The notes beneath the pieces are model-generated. The model saw nothing but the letters and a program-made list of their open reading frames with translations. It searched no databases and had not been told where the DNA came from. A program made the position numbers and the translations under genes. Source: Erwinia_E haradaeae_C (lineage in GTDB: Bacteria > Pseudomonadota > Gammaproteobacteria > Enterobacterales > Enterobacteriaceae). Taken from it: a stretch of 64,000 bases of DNA. This document shows, in pieces, positions 26,393 through 37,405 of this stretch. Numbering within the stretch: position 1 is the first letter of the stretch; every line of letters begins with the position of its first letter. Location of the stretch: the NCBI RefSeq assembly GCF_900698995.1, contig NZ_LR217735.1, forward strand, positions 310,001-374,000, given 5' to 3'.

Positions 26393-29300
26393 ATGCTAGA
26401 ACTTTATTGTTATGACCTGCCATTTAGAGCAGGTGATCAGCGTCATCTAGGACAGCTAACCGGCGCAGCCTATTCTATTGAGTGTTCTGAAATAGCTGAA
26501 CGTCATAACGGTCCAGTAATGATTGTTACACAAGATGTAAAGAATGCACGACTTTTATTTGAAGAGATTAAAACATTTACTACCAGAATGGTTATGCGAT
26601 TTTCTGATTGGGGGACGCTACCGTTTGATAGTTTTTCTCCAGATAAAGAGATTATATCGTCTCGTTTATCTATGCTATATGAGCTACCTACATTAAATCA
26701 TGGCATTTTTATTGTATCTATTAATACTTTAATGCAGCGAGTTTGTCCATACAATTTTCTAGTAAATGCTGCATATATAATAAAAATAAGTCAAATATTA
26801 ACTCATGATCAACTGTTAGCTCAACTAAAAAAAATAGGATATCGCGGTGTACATCGCGTAATGGAACATGGTGAGTTTTCTAATAATGGAGAATTTTGGT
26901 ACATTTATCCTATGGGTAGTAACAAAATTTGTCGTATCAGTTTATTTAACAATCAGATTAATAGTTTGCATTTGTTAGATAGTGAAAATCAACTTTTATC
27001 GGAAGAAATTACAAAAATTAATTTACTGCCAGCTAATGAATTTCCTGTTAATGATAATGCTCTTGAGCTTTTTATTCAGAAATGGTTTAAAAATTTTAAA
27101 ATTAATACAAAATCTAATCATATTTATGAACAGATTAAAAAAGGTATTTTACCTGCGGGTGTTGAATATTGGCAGCCATTATTTTTTGAAAAACCGTTAC
27201 CTGGACTTTTTAATTATTTACCGACAAATACGCTCGTATTGATTACTGCTGATATAGAGTCTGCTTCACAGTGTTTCTGGGAAGATTTGCAGCGTCGTTA
27301 TAGGGCTTGTCATGCTAATATAATGCAACCGCCACTAGATCCTAGGTTCTTATGGTTTAGTCGCGATGAATTTTTCAGTGAGCTTAAAAAATGGCCATCT
27401 ATACGACTCAAGTCTGAGCGATTAAAAGAAAATTTCTATAATACCAACTTAGAGTATTCCCCTTTACCAGGTTTTAAAATTGAGACAACATCTAAAAAAC
27501 CACTAGACAAATTACGCCAATTTTTAAATTCTTTCCCAGGACAGGTGGTATTTTCAGTACAAAGCGAAGGGCGTCTGGAAATCCTACAAGAGCGTTTGGC
27601 TTGTATTTCAGTCAGGTTAACAATTATTAATTCATTAGCGCAAGCACGAGATTCTGGTAAATATTTATTAATTTCTGCTAGTGAGGTAGGTTTTATTGAT
27701 CATAGAAAAAAGCGCGCTTTAATTTGTGAAAGAGATCTTTTGGGTGATAATTTTGTGACCCCGTACTATCAAAAAACTCCTTATAATATTGATTCTAATA
27801 TCTTTCTTCAGAATTTATCAGAGCTATATCTAGGTCAGCCTGTTGTACATATTGAGCATGGTATTGGGAGATATATGGGGTTAATTGTCTTAGAAACTAA
27901 TGGAATTTCAGTTGAATACCTTATTCTTATGTACGCTGGAGACGCTAAGCTGTATGTACCGATATCATCATTACATTTAATTAGTCGCTATATAGGAGGC
28001 TCTGGATTAGATGCTCCATTGCATAAGTTAGGTAGGGATACTTGGTCTAGAGTGCGGCAAAAAGCCGTTGAACAAGTGCGAGATGTAGCGGTAGAACTTC
28101 TTGATATTTATGCGCAGCGTACAGCTAAGACTGGATTCGCGTTCAAAAAAGATTTAGAACAATATCAATTATTTTGTGAAAGCTTTCCATTTGTTGCCAC
28201 TGTTGATCAAGCAGTAGCGATTAATGAAGTGTTGAGAGATATGTGTCAACCTGTATCCATGGATCGTTTAATTTGTGGAGATGTAGGTTTCGGTAAAACA
28301 GAAGTAGCTATGCGTGCTGCGTTTTTAGCGGTCATGAATCATAAACAAGTTGCTGTGTTGGTACCAACTACTCTTTTAGCTCAGCAGCATTATGATAATT
28401 TTTTGGATCGTTTTGCTCGCTGGCCGGTCTCTATTAAAATGTTATCCAGGTTTCGTACAGATAAAGAACAGTCTGAGATCTTAACAAATGTATTTATAGG
28501 AAAAGTAGATATTCTTATAGGAACTCATAAGTTGTTGCAAAATAAAATTAAATGGCATGATCTTGGTTTATTAATTATTGATGAAGAGCATCGCTTTGGT
28601 GTTCGTCATAAAGAGCGCATAAAATTAATACGATCTAATGTTGATGTCTTGACGTTAACTGCTACCCCTATTCCGCGTACTTTAAATATGGCAATGCATG
28701 GCATCCGTAATCTGTCAATAATTTCTACCCCTCCAGCTCGTCGCTTACCAGTAAAAACTTTTGTTCATGAATATGATAAAAGAATAGTATATGAGGCAAT
28801 TTTACGTGAAGTGCTTCGTGGTGGTCAAGCGTATTATCTTTATAATGATGTGGAGAATATCGAAAAAGTCACACAACAATTGTCGGAATTAGTTCCGCAA
28901 GCTCGTATTGCATTAGGTCATGGGCAGATGCGTGAGCGTGAATTAGAAAAAGTAATGCATGATTTTTACCATCAGCGCTTTAATGTATTAGTGTGTACTA
29001 CTATTATTGAAACCGGTATAGATATACCAAGTGCTAATACGATTATAATTGAGCGTGCAGATCGATTTGGTCTTGCACAACTACATCAACTACGTGGACG
29101 AGTTGGCCGCTCTCATCATCAGGCTTATGCATGGTTGCTCACCCCGAATCAAAAAGAAATGACTAGTAATGCGCATAAACGCCTAGAAGCCATTCTAGCT
29201 ATAGAAGATCTAGGGGCAGGTCTTGCTCTTGCTACACATGATCTTGAGATTCGCGGAGCAGGAGAATTACTTGGTGAAGGGCAAAGTGGTCAGATAGAAG

Positions 29301-29842
29301 GGGTTGGGTTTTCCTTGTATGCTGAACTTCTCGAAAATACTGTTAATGCTTTGCAAATAGGGCGCGAACCATCTTTGGCAGATTTAATTAACAGTCAAAC
29401 TGATATTGATCTTAGAATACCTGCACTAATCCCAAGCAATTTTATTTCTAATGTAAAGACTCGCTTGTCATTCTATCAACGTATTGCTAGTGCTAAAGAG
29501 TTAGATTTGATCGAAAATATTAAAATAGAATTAATTAATCGTTTTGGATTATTACCAGAGAGTACTCGTACACTTCTAGATATCTCAGCCTTGCGAATAT
29601 TAGCCAAACAATTTGGAATACGAAAAGTCGAGGCGAATGAAAAAGGAGGGTGGATTGAATTAGAAAAAAATAATAGGATTAATACTAGATATTTTTTAGA
29701 GCTTTTAGAAAAAGAACCATGCTCTTGGTTTTTAGATAGTCCAGTACGAATTAGGTTTATTTACAACTTATCTAATCCTAAAGTACGACTACAATGGATT
29801 ACTGCATTAATTTATAAAATATGCGATTATAAAATCACTTAA
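26393..29842 (+). CDS. mfd: Transcription-repair coupling factor
   Basis: Mfd is a double-stranded DNA translocase that removes stalled RNA polymerase and recruits UvrA to template-strand damage. The N-terminal UvrB-homology region contains DWGTLPFDSFSPDKEIISSR. The RNA-polymerase-interacting domain reads GQPVVHIEHGIGRYMG. The superfamily 2 helicase core has Walker A GDVGFGKTEVA, Walker B LLIIDEEHRFG, LTATPIPRTL, TTIIETGIDIP and the RGRVGRS motif VI. A C-terminal TRCF domain follows. The length of 1149 compares with 1148 in E. coli, so it is intact. No uvr gene is in the window. Confidence 0.97.
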   Translation: MLELYCYDLPFRAGDQRHLGQLTGAAYSIECSEIAERHNGPVMIVTQDVKNARLLFEEIKTFTTRMVMRFSDWGTLPFDSFSPDKEIISSRLSMLYELPTLNHGIFIVSINTLMQRVCPYNFLVNAAYIIKISQILTHDQLLAQLKKIGYRGVHRVMEHGEFSNNGEFWYIYPMGSNKICRISLFNNQINSLHLLDSENQLLSEEITKINLLPANEFPVNDNALELFIQKWFKNFKINTKSNHIYEQIKKGILPAGVEYWQPLFFEKPLPGLFNYLPTNTLVLITADIESASQCFWEDLQRRYRACHANIMQPPLDPRFLWFSRDEFFSELKKWPSIRLKSERLKENFYNTNLEYSPLPGFKIETTSKKPLDKLRQFLNSFPGQVVFSVQSEGRLEILQERLACISVRLTIINSLAQARDSGKYLLISASEVGFIDHRKKRALICERDLLGDNFVTPYYQKTPYNIDSNIFLQNLSELYLGQPVVHIEHGIGRYMGLIVLETNGISVEYLILMYAGDAKLYVPISSLHLISRYIGGSGLDAPLHKLGRDTWSRVRQKAVEQVRDVAVELLDIYAQRTAKTGFAFKKDLEQYQLFCESFPFVATVDQAVAINEVLRDMCQPVSMDRLICGDVGFGKTEVAMRAAFLAVMNHKQVAVLVPTTLLAQQHYDNFLDRFARWPVSIKMLSRFRTDKEQSEILTNVFIGKVDILIGTHKLLQNKIKWHDLGLLIIDEEHRFGVRHKERIKLIRSNVDVLTLTATPIPRTLNMAMHGIRNLSIISTPPARRLPVKTFVHEYDKRIVYEAILREVLRGGQAYYLYNDVENIEKVTQQLSELVPQARIALGHGQMRERELEKVMHDFYHQRFNVLVCTTIIETGIDIPSANTIIIERADRFGLAQLHQLRGRVGRSHHQAYAWLLTPNQKEMTSNAHKRLEAILAIEDLGAGLALATHDLEIRGAGELLGEGQSGQIEGVGFSLYAELLENTVNALQIGREPSLADLINSQTDIDLRIPALIPSNFISNVKTRLSFYQRIASAKELDLIENIKIELINRFGLLPESTRTLLDISALRILAKQFGIRKVEANEKGGWIELEKNNRINTRYFLELLEKEPCSWFLDSPVRIRFIYNLSNPKVRLQWITALIYKICDYKIT

Positions 29843-30918
29843 TATTAGATATTTGTTAGGCCTGAAATAAAATATTATTTTTTGAAAAAAAATAAATAGA
29901 TAGGTGTAAAAATTAATCACGTATTGTTTGTTTATAGAAATAAAGACAGTTATTGATATTGTGACGTATAGTATATTTAAGATAGAGAAGTTACTTTTAT
30001 AATTGTAATAAATAGAATTTAAAAATTTGTTTTATGAGAACAACTCTATCTCTCCCCATGATGAATTTTTTATTCTAGATATATGAAAGAACGCAAGTAT
30101 AGAGTGTATAGAGATAGAATTGGGAACTTCAATAATTATAGTCTCGTTGTTTAGGTGATTGATTGAGCGCATATTATTGTATATTAATATAATTATATAT
30201 AACATTAGGTAATTAAGTTATATGATGTAAAAGTTATTAATTTTATATTTAAACATAGAGTTAATAACTTATTTTATTATTCAGATGTGTATAATAATGT
30301 ATATCATGCAAGAAATTTTATAAATTTTATTTCTGGCAGACTGTATATAGGATGCGATATACAATCTACAGATGGTTTTATTATATCAATACATAAAATT
30401 ACGTATTATTATATTTATTTTTAATAGAGCGTAAAAAATAGATTTTTGTGACATTATTATTAGTGATTATATATAATTGCAGTTATTCGATAACATAAGA
30501 TTCAGATAGCGTATATAAAAAATGTAATAAAAATATAAGATATATTATATAATAAAATGAGACTGATGGTAAAAAAAATAGAAAATTACATTGAGATTTA
30601 TTGTATTAAGAAGGTTTATTTAATAAAATTTTTAATTATCAAGAGTTTTTGATATTTAATCATAATTAAGTCATTAACTCTAAAAATAACATTGGCTAGT
30701 CTATTTTAGAAAAATATTAAAGCTTGTACTATTCATATAGTAAAGCATCTTTATTATATCATAGTGAATCAGTTCATCAAAATATGAAATAAAAGTTTAC
30801 TATTAACTATCGGCACTATTATACATAAAATATTGTGTACATAAATAATTTTTGGATCTTATTGGGAAAAATCTCCTAATATTATAGGGTTTTTTGTAAT
30901 TGGTGCCAAATAAATTTT
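29843..30918. other. Gene-free region between mfd and tRNA-Ser
   Basis: This is 1.08 kb of AT-rich DNA with no frame long or conserved enough to call and no strong hairpin. Nothing else recognised. Confidence 0.5.
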
Positions 30919-31006
30919 GGTGAGATGTCTGAGTGGCCTAAAGAGCATGCCTGGAAAGCGTGTATATGGAAACGTATCGAGGGTTCGAATCCCTCTCTCA
31001 CCACCA
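30919..31006 (+). tRNA. tRNA-Ser, anticodon GGA
   Basis: The 88-nt cloverleaf is complete. The acceptor stem GGTGAGA pairs with TCTCACC (30996-31002), the D-arm is TCT/AGA around GAGTGGCCTAA, and the anticodon arm is CATGC/GCGTG with loop CTGGAAA, so the anticodon GGA is at 30953-30955, reading UCC and UCU. The long class II variable arm ATATG-GAAA-CGTAT is typical for serine. The T-arm is GAGGG-TTCGAAT-CCCTC. CCA is encoded at 31004-31006. The discriminator at 31003 is A, where the E. coli homologue has G. The body otherwise closely resembles E. coli serW/serX. Confidence 0.96.
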
Positions 31007-32814
31007 ATAGCTCAAGTATGTAATATTTTATATTAAAATTTATATTTTTGGTTGTTTATAGAATTTAATTAATATAGAAGGTTATATAAATACATCAGAT
31101 TATATTTTTATTACGATGTTAAATTTTTTTATTACTCTAATTCTAGACTTACAGATTAATTTCATAAGGTATTATGAAGTTAAGGTTATATTTTTCTGAC
31201 GATCTAATTAATTTTAAATAATATCTTGAGTATATAAAGTATATGTAATGTTAATGATACTAATCATAGGATTTTTTAATTTTATATGGAATATATTACT
31301 GAATATTAATTATAATTTTTGATATTAATATTGATTAATATGATTTACGATATAATGTATATTGTTTACTTGGACAATGCTTGAGTTTTTTTAAACTATT
31401 ATTAAATTATATTTGTTAATATTTATTATGTTTATGTTTGATCAGGGTGAATTTTATTTTAGCCGCTACCATGTTTTACTCGATATGCTTGATTTATCTG
31501 AGGTCTAAAATATAGTTATATAAAGAGTTATCCTTGCTTTTTGTATATTCATCTTTTTGAATAAAAAGAATCATTTTTTCTCATCGTTCAAAACTTTAGA
31601 ATTAGTTTATTGTTCACTGATTATACATTATGCACCTAAATATTATCCGTATGATATCTTTGTAGGAGAGAATATTCATCTCTTATTGAAAAATACGCAT
31701 TGGACGATAATATGTTTATATTAGCCTCTATAGTTTTTTAGAAACTGATCTTTTTATCTGCATGAAATAACAAAGATTTATAGTTAATCTTACCGAAAGC
31801 AGAGTCCTGTTATTAGTAATACTACCGTGCCATATACAGATGACTTATAAAACTACTATCGAATATTTTGTGTTAATTATTTTTATCATGTTATTTTTAA
31901 ATCTCTTGTTCAGCGTATCAGGATTCATGAATGACTTAAAATGCTTAAAAGTGATGACAAGAGGTATATAATTTTTTCTTATGATCTATAGTCTATCTAT
32001 TAATCTTAAATTTTTAGTAAATTTTTAATTCTTTTAAGTTTCCTTGCAATATGTAATTTTCATATAAGCAATCTACGCGTAAAAATGGGCTAGTTTTAAT
32101 GTGGTGTTAATAGCAGATGTAATCATAAAATTCTAAAAATTTTTATTTATTAGAATAATTAAAAATTTTCTCAAAGGTTTATTTAAAAGATCTACTGATT
32201 GTTTGTATAAGATGTTTTTAATATACAAATTTTATTTTTGTTACTCAAGATAATGAATTCAACAAGCCAGTCCATGCTGTTAAAATTTTTCTAAATTTTT
32301 TGATATTGAAGAGGTAAGTTTTTCTAGTATATGCAATTATTAAACAAGCATCTGGCATGTAAGGTATTCACTATTTACACTGATACGGATTATTGATTTT
32401 TAATGTAAGGTACTATATATCTTTATAGATATACATTTAAATCTATTTTATTTAATATATATCAATGTATATTGCGCATTTTCTAATCATTAGGAATTTT
32501 ATTAATATATATCATTAGATGATTTTATTTGAGCGTTGTAAAAAGTATATGTTTAATTTTTTATAGATCTTAGATCTATTTATGTAGGAATAATATTTAT
32601 TTTTTAGTTTGTATCATTGCACAAATAGTGTAAGAGAATGGTTATATTATCTTTAATATTATTAAATAATTGGTTTTGTAGGTTTTGTTAGAATATAAAA
32701 GTAATTAAGTGTATATTATCACTTGACTTCAAAAAGTATAGGGTTTTGAGTAAAGTATTGAACAGCGATCTTTAAATGGTATGAATAAAAAGAACAAACT
32801 GAGCTAAAATATTT
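31007..32814. other. Gene-free region between tRNA-Ser and dapD
   Basis: About 1.8 kb. In E. coli glnD lies directly upstream of dapD, and no GlnD motif is readable here. A 24-codon frame at 31427-31501 (MFMFDQGEFYFSRYHVLLDM...) is richer in G and C than its surroundings and could be the tail of a vanished gene. It has no usable homologue that I recognise. Confidence 0.5.
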
Positions 32815-33639
32815 ATGAAACAGTTAGAAAAAATCATTAACGATGCCTTTGATAGTTTATGTGTTACTAACATCCAAAGCTATGATCAGCGTACTCGTGA
32901 GGCAGTTTATGAGGTTATATCTCATCTAGATGATGGCAGTTTGCGTGTTACTGAAAAAATTAAAAGTGAGTGGATAATTTATGAGTGGGTAAAAAAAGCG
33001 ATATTACTTTTTTTTTATATTAGAAATAATCAGATCATGGGTAGTTTAGATAATCCTTGTTATGATAAAATACCTATGAAATTTGCACGATATGATGAAA
33101 ATTGCTTTAAAAAATCAGGATTACGCGTTGTTCCGCCGGCATCAGTACGATATGGTGCGTATATTGCTCGTAATACTGTTTTAATGCCTTCTTATGTTAA
33201 TATTGGTGCATATATCGATGAAGGTACATTAATCGATACTTGGGCAACTGTTGGTTCATGTGCACAGATTGGCAAAAATGTACATTTATCTGGTGGTGTT
33301 GGTATTGGTGGAGTTCTAGAGCCATTGCAAAAAAAACCAACAATTATTGAGGATAATTGTTTTATCGGGGCACGCTCAGAAATTGTTGAAGGAGTGATCG
33401 TAGAAGCCGGTTCAGTAATATCTATGGGCGTATATATTGGGCAAAGTACAAAAATCTATGCACGTGATACTGATCAAGTATATTATGGACGTGTTCCAGC
33501 AGGTTCTGTTGTAGTTCCTGGCAGCCTTCCATCAAAAAATAAAAAATATAACCTTTATTGTGCAGTTATTGTTAAGACAGTAGATGCTCAAACTCTTTTA
33601 AAAACAAGTATCAACCAGTTATTACGTAGCGTTACATAA
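32815..33639 (+). CDS. dapD: 2,3,4,5-tetrahydropyridine-2,6-dicarboxylate N-succinyltransferase
   Basis: DapD uses succinyl-CoA to open and succinylate tetrahydrodipicolinate in the lysine and meso-diaminopimelate pathway, serving both peptidoglycan and lysine supply. An N-terminal helical domain is followed by a left-handed beta-helix. YVNIGAYIDEGTLIDTWATV, GSCAQIGKNVHLSGGVGIGG and EDNCFIGARSEIVEGV are near-identical to E. coli. The length of 274 equals E. coli. Lysine synthesis fits a nutritional symbiont role, which is inference. No strong ribosome site is seen before the ATG. Confidence 0.96.
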   Translation: MKQLEKIINDAFDSLCVTNIQSYDQRTREAVYEVISHLDDGSLRVTEKIKSEWIIYEWVKKAILLFFYIRNNQIMGSLDNPCYDKIPMKFARYDENCFKKSGLRVVPPASVRYGAYIARNTVLMPSYVNIGAYIDEGTLIDTWATVGSCAQIGKNVHLSGGVGIGGVLEPLQKKPTIIEDNCFIGARSEIVEGVIVEAGSVISMGVYIGQSTKIYARDTDQVYYGRVPAGSVVVPGSLPSKNKKYNLYCAVIVKTVDAQTLLKTSINQLLRSVT

Positions 33640-34542
33640 TGTTATTTGTATGTTTATCAATAAAACATAGAATATTTGGGTAGTACTTAACAGAAGATAG
33701 TGTTTTTTTAGAGAATAGATCTATGTTTTAGAGTAAGGTATTTATTGGAATATAATATGGTTTATTGAAAATAGATAAAGATAGAGAATGTTGATTGACA
33801 TTGCAATATTGTTTAATAATTTGTTGTAGTGTTATACATATAATTATAAAGTTTATTAATTTATGATTGATATTGATTGGGTCTTATTTTATATAGATAA
33901 GAGTTAACCTTTTAGAAATATATAACGAACGATCTATGTAGTTTGCTTATTAAGCATAATCAACTATTTTTTTGATAGCGTGCTTATAAGCGTCTATTTT
34001 TAACCTAGTGATAGCAAAAATTATATTCATAATTAACATATATGATATATAATATATGTTAATTAATAATAATTGCACCATTGGCATAATGCTATATCTT
34101 TATTTTATTTTTAATGTTTCACCGTTAGATTTTAAAGTCTTTAGTAAAATTTTTCTAAAGTAAGTTATTTTTAAATAAATATTGAAAAATATATTTTTAT
34201 ATTAAAAGAAAGTATTATAAAGTTGTATATTCAAAATAACCATGCATAGAATTTATATTCTACACAATAAACGTATTAATATAGGTTAATGTAAGGTTTG
34301 TTATCAGTTAATCTTAAAGAAAATTAAATGGAGAACGTCTTTTAATTAAATCTAGATATTCGATAATTTATTTAGATTATATAATTTTAAAAAATACACT
34401 AAATTCATATTTAGATCGATGACATTATAGATAGTTATAAAATAATGAGTATAAAAAGTAGTAACCAGAGTTTACTTATTTCTTTAGTAATGGCAACATT
34501 AGTTGTTTGATATCTGATAATATTGTTCGGGTATATTTAATG
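33640..34542. other. Gene-free region between convergent dapD and murA
   Basis: This is 0.9 kb between two converging genes. It holds one perfect 13-bp hairpin (34031-34064, listed separately) and otherwise featureless AT-rich DNA. Confidence 0.5.
34031..34064. terminator. Perfect 13-bp hairpin between dapD and murA
   Basis: AATTAACATATAT (34031-34043) pairs perfectly with ATATATGTTAATT (34052-34064) across an 8-nt loop. It lies between convergent genes, so a bidirectional terminator is possible. There is no clean T-run on the + side, and the minus side has AATATAATTTTTG downstream. The stem is nearly all A/T. Confidence 0.35.
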
Positions 34543-35802
34543 TTAATTTTTAATGCGCTGGATGTTTGCTCCTAATGCAATTAATTTTTTTTCAATTAGT
34601 TCATAGCCACGATCTATATGATAGATACAATCCACTAAGGTAATTCCGTCAGCAATGCACCCTGCTAACACAAGGCTAGCGGAAACACGTAAATCAGTAG
34701 CCATGACTGGCGCTGCAGATAGTTTTTTAACACCATGGCAAATCAGGGTATTCTTGTTTTCAATTGCAATTTTTGCACCCATGCGCAAAAGTTCTGGAAC
34801 ATGCATAAAGCGATTTTCAAAAATAGTCTCAGTAATCTGTGCAGACCCATCAGCAATTAAATTCAAAAGGCTAAATTGAGCTTGCATGTCAGTTGGAAAT
34901 CCAGGATAAGGAGCGGTCGAAATGTTAACTGCTTTTGGTCGTCTTCCATGCATATCTATACTAATCCAATTTTTTCCTTCTTGGATGTCTGCTCCAGTTT
35001 CACGTAGTTTTTCAGATACTTTACATAATGTATTTGGTTGTGCGGCTCGACATATTACCTTGCCGCCAGAGATAGCGCCAGCAATTAGGAAGGTTCCAGT
35101 TTCAATGCGGTCGGGTAAAATGCGATAAACACCACCACCTAGTCTCTTTACACCTATAATCGTTATACAGTCACTACCTGTTCCGGTAATATTTGCTCCT
35201 AACATATTCAAGAAATTAGCAGTATCAACAATTTCTGGTTCTCGTGCTGCATTATCAATAACAGTGGTGCCTTTGGCGAGTGCGGCTGCAATCATGATAG
35301 TGACTGTAGCGCCAACACTAATTTTATCCATTATAATGTGAGCACCTACTAGACGATTTTGTGCAGAAGCATTAATATAACTACCTTTGAGTTTAACATG
35401 AGCACCTAGTTGTTTAAGACCAGTGATATGTAAATCAATTGGTCGATCACCAATAGCGCAACCTCCAGGTAGTGAGACTTGTCCTCGTCCAAAACGTGCC
35501 ACTAATGGTCCTAAAACCCAAATTGAGGCTCGCATAGTGCTTACCAGATCGCAAGGAGCGGAATATACACTAACTTTACTAGAATCTAAATATACTGCAT
35601 TATCGTGCTCAGCTTTCACGCCTAACTTTCTGAGTAATTTTATGGCAGTCTCTATATCTCTTAATTTCGGGACGTTATATATCTCTACTGGATCTTCAGC
35701 AAGTAAAGCAGCAAATAAAATAGGTAATGCAGCATTTTTAGCTCCAGAAATAGTAACCTCACCACTTAACCGGGTTGGACCTTTTATACGAAATTTATCC
35801 AT
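34543..35802 (-). CDS. murA: UDP-N-acetylglucosamine 1-carboxyvinyltransferase
   Basis: MurA transfers enolpyruvate from PEP to UDP-GlcNAc, the first committed step of peptidoglycan synthesis and the target of fosfomycin. It is a cytoplasmic two-domain inside-out barrel. Catalytic Cys115 lies in VSLPGGCAIG, so fosfomycin binding would be expected. TISGAKNAALPILFAA, TMRASIWVLGPL and PTDMQAQF are conserved. I start at ATG 35802 (MDKFRI), giving 419 residues as in E. coli. A GTG at 35808 would add two. ibaG lies 81 bp upstream on the same strand, as in the enteric mla-ibaG-murA operon. Confidence 0.96.
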   Translation of the reverse strand: MDKFRIKGPTRLSGEVTISGAKNAALPILFAALLAEDPVEIYNVPKLRDIETAIKLLRKLGVKAEHDNAVYLDSSKVSVYSAPCDLVSTMRASIWVLGPLVARFGRGQVSLPGGCAIGDRPIDLHITGLKQLGAHVKLKGSYINASAQNRLVGAHIIMDKISVGATVTIMIAAALAKGTTVIDNAAREPEIVDTANFLNMLGANITGTGSDCITIIGVKRLGGGVYRILPDRIETGTFLIAGAISGGKVICRAAQPNTLCKVSEKLRETGADIQEGKNWISIDMHGRRPKAVNISTAPYPGFPTDMQAQFSLLNLIADGSAQITETIFENRFMHVPELLRMGAKIAIENKNTLICHGVKKLSAAPVMATDLRVSASLVLAGCIADGITLVDCIYHIDRGYELIEKKLIALGANIQRIKN

Positions 35803-35883
35803 TATCACTACTCGAAATTTCTAGAAATGGTTACCAGTAAGTTCTGCAAACTATTTTATATGGTCATAAAAATGATATTCTTA

Positions 35884-36153
35884 TCATATTATGATTGAAT
35901 GACCATTTAATTGCGAATCACGATCCCATTCTTCTGGGGTAAACGTTTTAATGGAAATAGCGTGTACATGATTATCGGTAATATAGGATACTAGAGGGGC
36001 ATATACTATTTTTTGTTTTTGAACGCGACTAAGTCCATTAAAGATTGCACCAATCGCGATAATTTTCAAATGACTGTTATCACCACTAACATATACTTTT
36101 TGTAATGGTAATATCTTTAGCAGAACGGATTTAATAATACTATTATCAACCAT
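35884..36153 (-). CDS. ibaG: BolA-family protein IbaG
   Basis: IbaG (YrbA) is a small BolA-like protein that works with monothiol glutaredoxin in iron-sulfur handling and acid stress, with reported links to envelope synthesis. In its 89 residues the class motif VYVSGDNSHLKIIAIG and the helix-turn segment NGLSRVQKQKIVYAPL align with E. coli IbaG. HAISIKTFTPEEWDRD is also conserved, and the histidine in VHAISIK is the expected cluster ligand. In E. coli mlaB lies immediately upstream, but here 1.25 kb of gene-free DNA separates them. Confidence 0.92.
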   Translation of the reverse strand: MVDNSIIKSVLLKILPLQKVYVSGDNSHLKIIAIGAIFNGLSRVQKQKIVYAPLVSYITDNHVHAISIKTFTPEEWDRDSQLNGHSIII

Positions 36154-37405
36154 TTTCTAAATCTCACTATATCATAAATAAGTAAATATCTTATTGAGAA
36201 GATAAAGGTTCTAAAAAAATACTTTTATCTTAGAATTTTACATAATTTCGTGATTCTGTAATAAAGTTAAGAGAATATTTTATGGATCACTCAACTTTTT
36301 TTGTTATATTGCTTTAATTATTACTTTTATCATCTATTGGTAATCTAACAAAGTTTTATTAAATGTAAATTTATATTATTCCTATAATTAATTGCTATGG
36401 TTCTTTTAAGAAAAATAGGTTCATAGAATTTTAAATTCCATGAGTGACATAAATTAGTAATACTTGAATAGATTACTATATAAAATTGTACAGGGTAATG
36501 TTTTATTTAACATTTTAGATAATTACTTTTATTGTTAAAAATTTGAATTTTTTAAAATTATTAAGCAGGATATTTAAATAACTTTTTAAATAGAGATCTT
36601 GTGTATATTTTTATGTAATATATCATCACCTAGGTCGAAAAAATTTGATATATCAGTATCTTTTTATATTCTTTAAAAATTAATCCCGTTATTAGTTCTT
36701 TTTATTTTAAGTAAAAATAACTAGTTGCTATATGTGTTGATGATACAGAACATGATATAGATCTCTTAGTATCCTCATGGAAGTTGTGCAACTATACATA
36801 TAGTATATTGATACTATCAGTACATAAGGGCATGTATCTTTTTTAAATTGTACATAGAAGATTTTATCTATTTTAATAATTAAAAGTGATATGTATGCAT
36901 AATAATTATAAATATATTTTTATTTAAATTTAATAAACAAAAAATTCATAGTGTATTTATATACATTAGCTGCATAATAAGTTATATAGACGATGATAGC
37001 AGAATTAGTCAGGCTTATAATTAAAGGCCTTATATATAAATTAGAAATTATAAAAAACATTTATGGCGTCTACACAATAAATGTTAATTATCTCATAAGA
37101 TATTAAGGTAATTTGATTAATTAAGATTAAGTTTTGACTATGTTAAAATAATGCTTGGTAAAATAATATAGTTCTCTGTAAGTTATTAGATTTATAATAG
37201 GATCGATTAGAGTTTATAAGGTTCCATGGTGTTATAGATTGCTGAAAAACTATTTATAATATATATAACCTATAATTATATATTATTAAATAATACTATT
37301 ATGGTATATAATATCAGATGTAAAAGTAATAAAAATTCTCTTGAAGGATTTTCTGAGTTATTAGTTAGTATTTTACTATGCTAAGCAGTATTATCGATTT
37401 TATCC
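36154..37405. other. Gene-free insertion splitting mlaB from ibaG
   Basis: This is 1.25 kb of AT-rich DNA between two genes that are co-transcribed in E. coli. No frame, tRNA or repeat is convincing. ibaG and murA probably need their own promoter within it, or very long read-through. Confidence 0.55.

Noticed and set aside
35423..35824. 133-codon frame antisense to murA
   Set aside because: murA on the other strand is intact and conserved over its whole length, so the antisense frame is a shadow of its codon pattern.
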